64,000 nucleotides of DNA from Panopea generosa (Eukaryota > Mollusca > Bivalvia > Adapedonta > Hiatellidae). The position numbers were made by a program, and so were the translations under genes. The notes under the pieces were generated by a model that saw only the letters and a program-made list of their open reading frames with translations, ran no database searches and was not told where the DNA came from. Shown here one piece after another: positions 15,301 through 24,300 of this stretch. Numbering within the stretch: the stretch's first letter is position 1; each line of letters starts with the position of its first letter. The stretch covers positions 20,137,004-20,201,003 of the forward strand of contig CM055895.1 in assembly GCA_029582155.1 (NCBI GenBank), read 5' to 3'.

Positions 15301-18300
15301 GTATAACTATTTAACACTAGGCATGTTTGATTATTTAACAGCAAAAAAACAAAAGGCTGAGTAAATGTTTGAGAGGCATACTGTTTTTCTAAATTATTGC
15401 AAAACTTTTATTTGATACTTGTTAGTGTACCAGGGGCCTCAAGTCTGGTGTAAGGCTATTAGATTTCTCTCCCTTTGATGAGAACTCTTCAGAAGTTTTG
15501 ATGTAAAAGCCGTTTGTAAAGCCTATGATTCTTGTATATGATGCAATGGTAAGCTTTGAACATTGGGAAGTCTTTCTTCTTGATGCTCTGAGGATTGTAG
15601 GAAGAAAAGATTGGCTTGTTTTAAGGGGTATCCTTTTATTGGTTTTATGTCTGTTATATGACTTGGTGTTTACCATTGATATTAGTGTAGTTTGTTATGT
15701 CCACATCATGAAAGACAAACTTGTGTTTTGAAGTATTTTCGTCCTAATTGCTATATTGCAGTAATTCTGCCAGTCATTTTACACAGTCTTTTTGACACAT
15801 GAGCATGCATTATATGTTACTTGCCACTGGAACGAACATCCCAGCTACAACTTGGATAATGAATAACATATAATGACTTTTTTCATTACAGACATGGTTT
15901 TAATGAAGGCGGTGGAAATCAGAGTCCACAGCCGGAGAAGAAAAAGCAGCCTCATATAAAGAAACCTCTCAATGCATTTATGTTATTTATGAAGGAACAA
16001 AGAGCCACTGTTGTAGCTGAGTGTACATTAAAGGAATCAGCAGCAATAAACCAAATATTAGGGAGACGGGTAAGTGTCTATCTTGTCATCTGAACATGTC
16101 TCAATTGCACCCCACCCTTTAAAGATATACAGCAAACTGTTTATGGGAACCTTCGACAACAAGGCAAGATCTTAACTATTGACCCATTGGTGCAAAAAGA
16201 GATCAAGTGTTTTCTTATTTCATATGCATTTGGTCCCTTATTGCACCAATGGGACAATATGTGTTCATGTGAAAGCATTGAAAACATTAGTTGTGGTTTT
16301 CTTAAAGAAACCATTGCTATGAAAGGGAGACAACTCTCAACAAGTTTTTAACGCAAAATTTATTGATGTATGGATCTGTTTATTAAATTTAACTATTATT
16401 TTTTAAATAAAATATTAATCATTACAAGCAGTTAATACAATAAGACTGTATACGATTTAAACATACTTGGTTCATGAGTAAAATCTGTCTAACGTGTATT
16501 ATTGAAAGCCTGTAATGTTTAACTGTTTCTTTTTATTTAAAACTTCATGTACATAAAACTATATTTGAATTTGTGAACTTTGCTGTAGTCTATCTAATGT
16601 CTATCTAAAATAGTGGCGTGAAATCAGAATGACATGTTTACTGAGTAGAAGGAAAATCTGGTGCGGTTTACTTGATAGAGATGTTGTAAAAAAATACTTT
16701 GTAGTCGAAAATAAAAAAAGGTTGTATAATATGGTATAGTCGATACATTACAACTTCAAAGGAGAGGCACCCCCATGGAGCCTGACAAACAAACAATTAT
16801 CCAATAATTACGTCTGCTGTTTCGTGTTGTTTGGTATATAGAAGGTCTGCTGCAGCAGTCATAGTCTGTAGTGTTGAAACATAAAAGGGAGATCAGAAGC
16901 ATTGATTGGCAGTCTGAATATCTCAACAGTTGATCATGGACACGCCTTTCCTTTCCTTTGGAAGGCGCCTAGGAGTAAGACTTATTTGTTTGATTCCAAT
17001 CCATTGACATTTCCTTTATATGTTTTGGGGTAACATAATCTCGGTACAGAGACACAATTTAGTCTAGTACAAAGTTGTCTGCCTGACACAAACCAGTCTC
17101 TCTAACACAAATCATAGAACATATATTTAAACGACTACGTTTGGGAACATTTTTAACATGTGTGTAATGAAAACAATGTTAGGGACATTACAATGTGTAT
17201 AATGAAGACTGTTGGGTCATTTCAACATGTAGGTAATGACTATGTTTATGTTACATTGAAATGTATAATGCAGGGTGTGTAAATGACTATGTTTGGGGAC
17301 ATATCTAGCTTTATATGCTCTGTTTTTCAGTGGCATTCGTTAGATAGATCGGAACAGGCCAAATATTATGAAATGGCTAGGAAAGAAAAAGAATTACATC
17401 TACAATTGTATCCGGGGTGGAGTGCAAGAGACAATTACGCAGTTCATGCTAAAAAAAAGAAAACACGAAAAAAGGACCCTTCCCAACCGGGAGAAAAAGG
17501 TACCAGGCCTGATGATCGCTATTCGGACAATCCAGCATTTGGTAAATATAAGAAGCAGGAGGCATGCTTGCATTTCCGTGTTGAGTGATCACATGTGAAG
17601 GGTATGCGTGCATAATAAGGAATCCTGTTTGTATTGATATATGTCCGATCAGAGTATTAGGTGCCATTTTGTCATTGGTGACCTTGTTGATTGAAAAGTG
17701 TCACTGGGCGTGATTGTCTCTTCCTACCACGATATAATTCAACCCTACTTGTCAGTTAGATTCATCCAGAAAGAGTTATAAGGGTATATGGGAAATGCTA
17801 TTTCCAGGTACTAGTGGGAACCAGCGCTACTGCCTTTATACAGTTAGTATGGTTCCCCATTCATACCTAGATCAATATTTTGAGATCAAAATCACAATTT
17901 TGCCGGAGTATTGTGGGAATTCATAATACCGAGATGTGGTCATACACAGTTACTCACAAACTTGTGATTTTGAGTTTTGATTTCCTTCTGGTATTGTTTG
18001 GTTCTAATACCTTTCTTTCCAGCATATGGTAAAACCAGATTGCTATTTAAATTAACATGGAGATGATATTTCCTCCGTTTTTCAGTGGCATTCATTAAAT
18101 AAGGCTGAACAAATTAAGTATTATGAAATGGCTCAGAAAGAGAAAGAGTTGCATTTACAATTATACCCTGGTTGGAGTGCAAGAGACAATTACGCTACCC
18201 ACACTAAAAAGAAAAAGAGAAAAAAAGATCTACAATCCATGGAGTTACAAGTTAAAGGTATGCAATCTGAAGATTGCTTTTCGGACCATCCAGCTTTTGG

Positions 18301-21300
18301 TAAATATAAATACGAGATGCATGCATTAATCAGCTTTGATGTATATGTTGCATTGATCCGCACCACTATAACAGACAGGATGGTTGTATATTTCAACTGA
18401 CGGGTATTCTTCATTGTACGCCTCAGCAATACCAACAGTATCCCCATTTGATTATTGATGTATACTAGGTTTTATTGCAAATTGGCTTTAATGGCAGACG
18501 TCATGACTTTGACCTTCTTAACTTGCATTTTGGGTACTAGTCTCTGTGTTTCCTTCTAAATCCTCTATGGAAATAACTCTTAATAGTACTGAAATGATTC
18601 CAATGACACTTGGAATATATAAATATCTGAAAAAAAATATATATTTTATTTATGTTATTTTTTTGTTCTGACCTTGTGACTTCTAGGATGACAACTTTAT
18701 GACTCGGCACACTGGATAGTGATGTAAGGTATGGAAGTGTAGAGTTAACTAACCATAACTCTTACCTTGAATAATGACGGGTTCTCCGTAGCTGCCGAGT
18801 GGTCTAAGGAGCCGTCTCCAGATCACTTACCTCTTGCCGCTAAGGTGGTAGGTTCGAGTTCCGCTTGCTCCAAAAACTTTTATGTGAGAAAGTTTGCCAG
18901 TTACTGGCGGAAGGATGGTGGTTCTACTTAGTCTGAGGTCTTCCTCAACCAGTAAAACTGGATATGCCATATATAACCTGAAATGTTTTGAAAACGGTGT
19001 TAAACCTCATTCAAAAGAAAAAAAGAATGATGACAGAATTATCTCCCCTGCTGTACTTTATTTCTGGTAATTATGCTGGCTTTCATGTAATGACAGACTG
19101 TTTAATAACTATATTTTTTCCTATTAACTATAGTTTATGTTTACAATAACCAATACCATCCATCATGGAGGAAAAAAAGTGATGATTTAAACCCAAGTGG
19201 TGTCTTTTAAGTACTGTTAACAAAACAACAGTCTGGCAATTAACGTTTAACGATGGTATATTAAAATTGTTTCAGTTCTTTGTTCTTAACTTCTGTGTTG
19301 CATGATTTGTTGTTGTCCTTTCATAGTTATTGTTATTGTTATTTAACATCATTACATATGCATTGTCGCGGTATTTTGATGAATGCGTCCTGTCATGAAC
19401 ATCAAGGTAGCTTGAATGCACTGTTAGCGAAACAAACACATCCGAATCTCAGCAGAGATCATCAAATATAAACAAATTCTACATAATTTATTTTAATGTA
19501 AAACTGGAGGGGAAGTGAGTTATGTTGGGAATAGATACATTAAATGTTATTTGTATTTGGTGTGACCTGCAGTGTACTGCAATAATGTGATTACTACTTA
19601 CAAATGCTGTAAGTTGTTTAAGGACTGAAGCTTTTACAATACCTGCGATAAAGCTTTGTAAATATCTTAACTCTTTAAAATAACTTCTTTCATCAGGAGA
19701 GCTGGTTATTTAATTCAAGTTTTTATTTTATTAAATTTTTTGTATTTGAATGTCAGAAAACTCATTTTCTTTCATATACTGAACTAGGCTCTTAACAGAA
19801 CGTATGTAGCACCTACAACGAAATATTATCTTTTCTGACTAAAATAGTAAGTTACTATATCATAAAGTGAAAAGTAAAGTAATTATTAGAAAACATCAAT
19901 TTGAGAACTACCGGTATTATCATTTAAACCTTTTTTTTCTATTCTCGTTTTTCACTTTTTGATCAATTTTCTAAGAAAATTGTTTTTCTTTTGATATCTT
20001 GTATCTCATAAAAAAAGCTTTTGAACTACATATATTTAATCAGTTTACACTTTCTTCTGAACAGTCTTGTATTATTAAGTCTGAATTTTTTTTGCAAATT
20101 ATGCCGATTTAAAAAAAAACACACAGACATAAGGATTGAAAAAAAGAAAGAAATTCTTACAGCTCCCAATTTTATCAATGCAGGGGAGAAAACTGCTGGT
20201 TAAAAATACAAGATATTTATCAGAAGGTCTCGAAGGAATAGAACAACAATTTTAGCAAACATGCGTGATTAATTTGCCTTCGTTTCCTACTTTACGACAT
20301 GGCAAATTAAAATTGAAATCACTTGTATGAAAACATGACAATACCCAATAGACGGTTTATGATCATTTCTACTGATTTTGGTGATAGTTTCAATTAAGTT
20401 TGTTTGAGTAATTTAGTGATCAAAGAATACACAAAATAGTGCTTTTGTTTTACTTTTTTTGTATTGAGGCTAAATTCATCTCGTGTTGATGAACTAGTTT
20501 CTCTTCACTTTAATACGGAGATACACTTTCCATGTCAATTTCAAAGTGCCGAAGTGATGCTGAATGTTTGCATAGGCCGCAAACTGACCTCTTGTTGACT
20601 CTTATGTCATTATACCCCCGACAAACGAAGTTTGAGGGGGTATATTGGAGTCACCCTGTGGTCGGTATGTCCGTTGCAATTTTCCTTGTCCGGAGCATCA
20701 CTTGAAAAGTACTGGATGGAATTTCATCAAACGTCATACAATGGTAGAATATAATGAGAGGAAGTGCAGTGTACAAGAAAAATAACTCTATTTTTGCTAA
20801 TTACAGAGTTATTGCCCTTTGATATTTTTTCTTGTCCGGAGCATAACTTGAAAAGTACCAGATGGAATTTCATCAAGCTTCATACAATGGTAGAATATAA
20901 TGTGAGGAAGTGCAGTGTACATGAAACATAACTCTATTCTTGCTAATTACAGAGTTATTGCCCTTTGATATATTTCCCTTGTCCAGAGCATTACTTTTAA
21001 AGTACTGGATGGAATTTCATCAAACTTCATACAATGGTAGAATATAATGACAGGAAGTGCAGTGTACAGGAAACATAACTCTATTTTTGCTAATTACAGA
21101 GTTATTGCCCTTTGATATATTTCCCTTGTCGGGAGCATAACTTTAAAACTATTGGATATAATTTAATAAAACTTCATACAATAATAAACCATTTTCTGTC
21201 ATGGCGGCGTTCAGGGGTATTCATCACCTTCAGTGATAGCTCTAGTTGATTTTAAATGTATACCAGTAGTTAAATTAATTCTTTTTAATCTTTCCATATT

Positions 21301-24300
21301 GTGTTATTTATAAAATCAATAACCACAATGATAGCATACAATACAATCATCCTATTTCATTCAATACAGAATTACAAGAAACTTTTACGTTTCATAATTG
21401 TTGGTATTAATTGACAACAGTCCAAACATAGTTAGAAATACTGTTCTTCAGTTGTAAACACTGCCAACATTATCTACATGGTTTGATGTACATCAGATGA
21501 TAGATAATGAAAAAGTTGAGTTATTCTGTAAATGAAATTCTATTGGACCTTGTCATACAAACAAAAAAGACACTTAATGAAACAATTATCAGTTCAGATC
21601 TTAAATGAACAGATTATCAGCAGCTATACAGAGAAGACTTGAGTATGAATGTCTTTTAATGTGAAAATGAATTTGTTACAAATTCTCCATACTTGCTACT
21701 TGCTCTTGTAACTTGTTGTTGAAGATTGTAATTTCTGTTATTTGCATGTCTGCTCATCTTTCTTTAAATGAGTTTTATAATGTTCTATATAAAACAGTAA
21801 TACAATACCATTAACAAACAATTTCATTTTAACAGGTGACTGTACAAATTCCAAAAAGTGTAGAGCGAGATATGGTATGGACCAACAGAAAAATTGGTGC
21901 AAGCCTTGCCGGTATGCTAACAAAGCTTTTATATTTACTTTATGTACATTATTAGAATTGGTAAATAAACATTCTTTACTCGACATTTTTTTGAACAGAA
22001 ACAATGTTAAGACAACCTTTTGATTGTCAATTGAGTCGACCTTCTTATATTTCCACACACCATTGTTTTGGAGAGGAGGGAGTAATTATAAAATTACTCA
22101 CATAATTTCACTATAGACAAATATGTTGTTTTCTTTGCAGGTAGTAAGTTTGTTTCAACAGCCGAGAGGCACAGAATTGTCATTTGTGTGTACACTGGTC
22201 TAGAGAACTCACCAAAGTTTGTTGTTTGACAAATCTGATGAAAATTTAAGATCGTTTCCTTGTAAGAAGTCTAATTAAGCATCAATATTGTTGATGATTT
22301 TTATCTGTTACAGAATGTCTCTCTGTTGAGGATATGGGATGGTGCTTGTATACCTTTATCGCTTTTATTTTTTGGCAAATGGAAACTTGACTTTTGTTGT
22401 TTTTTTCTGGTAATATTTATTTATTTAAATTGAGACCATCATCTTTAAATAAATCGGATTTTTGTTTAATCAATTGATATAAAATTTACCAAAATTTAAA
22501 TATTTTGCAGATTTGTCATTTATCTAATAACAATTAATGGTGACCTCATATTTGTCGAACAACAAATTATATTATCCCTCATTTGTTGTTTTGGTGAGTT
22601 CCTGAACCTTACAGACATTGTGTTTAATGAAATTGACATGTTTGTGTTTGTCACTTTCAGGACGGAGCAGACTAGCGATCACACTTTAGATATTAAAATG
22701 AGTAAATCAGATGAGGTATGCCATCTATATATGCAAGATCTGCATGCCGATTGGTGGCTATAAATAATGCTTTTGTCTGCTGCTGCTGCTGCATTTTCAT
22801 TGGCTGCGTAATATTTGCATGATGTCCTACTTCCTTTGAGCAAAGAAAATGAATGAATATAATATTTAATTAAATAAAACATGTATGGATGTATAATATT
22901 TTATAAAACAACAATACTGATTGGCTGACTAATATTTTAAAAAATGACATGGTTGATTGGATGGATAATATTTTCTAAAACAACAATGCTGATTGGCTGG
23001 CTTATATTTTCTAAAACAACAATGCTGATTGGCTGGCTAATATTTTATAAAATGACATTGTTGATTGGATTGAGAATATTTTTATGTAACAACAAAGCAG
23101 AATGGATATGTTGTTTGATATTTTAACATAAAATCATCTGATAGGTCAGAAATGAATCCTCACCCCATTCCTTGTAGATGCCCAGCCCAGAAAATAAACT
23201 AATGCTTCTGTAACGCTTTGCTTTATGTATATATGTATACATGTATAATCATTGCATGTCTGACAATATCTAAATCCTGTATTATAGTATTAATTTGTAT
23301 TATTTTGTATATGTATTATAACTTGACTTGCAAAGATACGCTTTTGTATAAATGTTGTTTTTTTTTTGTTCACTGTGCTTTTTTTGTACTGTTACCAGTG
23401 TCAATAGTAGGTCCAGTTTGCTACCATGCTTATAGTTGGCAGTCATAGTTGTTTTATTGTATATTGGTATTCAAGAAATGATTTTGTGTATAAATTTTTG
23501 TTTTCATTTCGCTTTTTTTTTTGGTATAACTGCTTTATATTTATATCCTTGCTAGTGTTTTGTATTAGAAGCTGAAAAATGCACAACATATTATTCAATA
23601 TATTATCTAACCTCATCTCTCTTTTCCTGTTTCCTTAATCATCACATTAATAACTGTTTACCAGACCATCAGATGCCATTCTTTGTAGACTGCAGCATCG
23701 TCTTTCAGTAGAGTTTCGGCCTCCCATGTGGAAGGTCATGGGTTTGATCCCTGGGTGGGTTATACAAAAACTTGAAAAATGGAACTTGAAGATTCCTCGC
23801 TTGGCGCTCAGCATTTAGAGGATAGTTCTAGGTCTGGTCAGCCAATGTCAGTAAAATATGAATGGGTGGGGTATCATACCAGGTGTCTAAGGCATGATAT
23901 TCCCAGTTTGGCAGAATTCAGAATACTGTCTCAAGTAGACAAGTCAGGATATGAATGAAATGGTGAAATAGATGCTAAACACCACACAATAACATTTTTG
24001 TATTTATGTAACCATGGATACAACTAGACACTGATCATTAACGTTCATTTCCATTTCTGTGGCATTTGTTATGTCTGTATTGTTTATTAATATGTCTGTA
24101 GAATTAACACTGCGCCCCATCATTAAACATGGAAATACTAATATGTGTCTGTTACGTTGACCTTGATTTGTCTGCATCAGTCAAAAGCTTGATCATTTTT
24201 AAGATTATCCAAGAGAGAAGACACTTCAAGCATCTTGGTGATAGTTGTTGTAGTATGTCTTGTGAGATGGACAATTATTGCTGCAGTTGCTTCTTATACA

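Noticed and set aside
18786-18870. Functional tRNA-Leu gene
   Set aside because: The head has tRNA boxes but is fused to a SINE body and A-rich tail shared with two other copies, and the cloverleaf is imperfect.
22140-22195. Acceptor-like ctttgcag after exon F as another alternative exon
   Set aside because: Joined to exon F it hits TAG at once, and no convincing donor follows; it could only be a terminal exon and nothing supports that.
22944-23126. Membrane-like repeat peptide (LIGWLIF repeated)
   Set aside because: Arises from the ~37-bp minisatellite with TTGGCTGG units; no gene structure.
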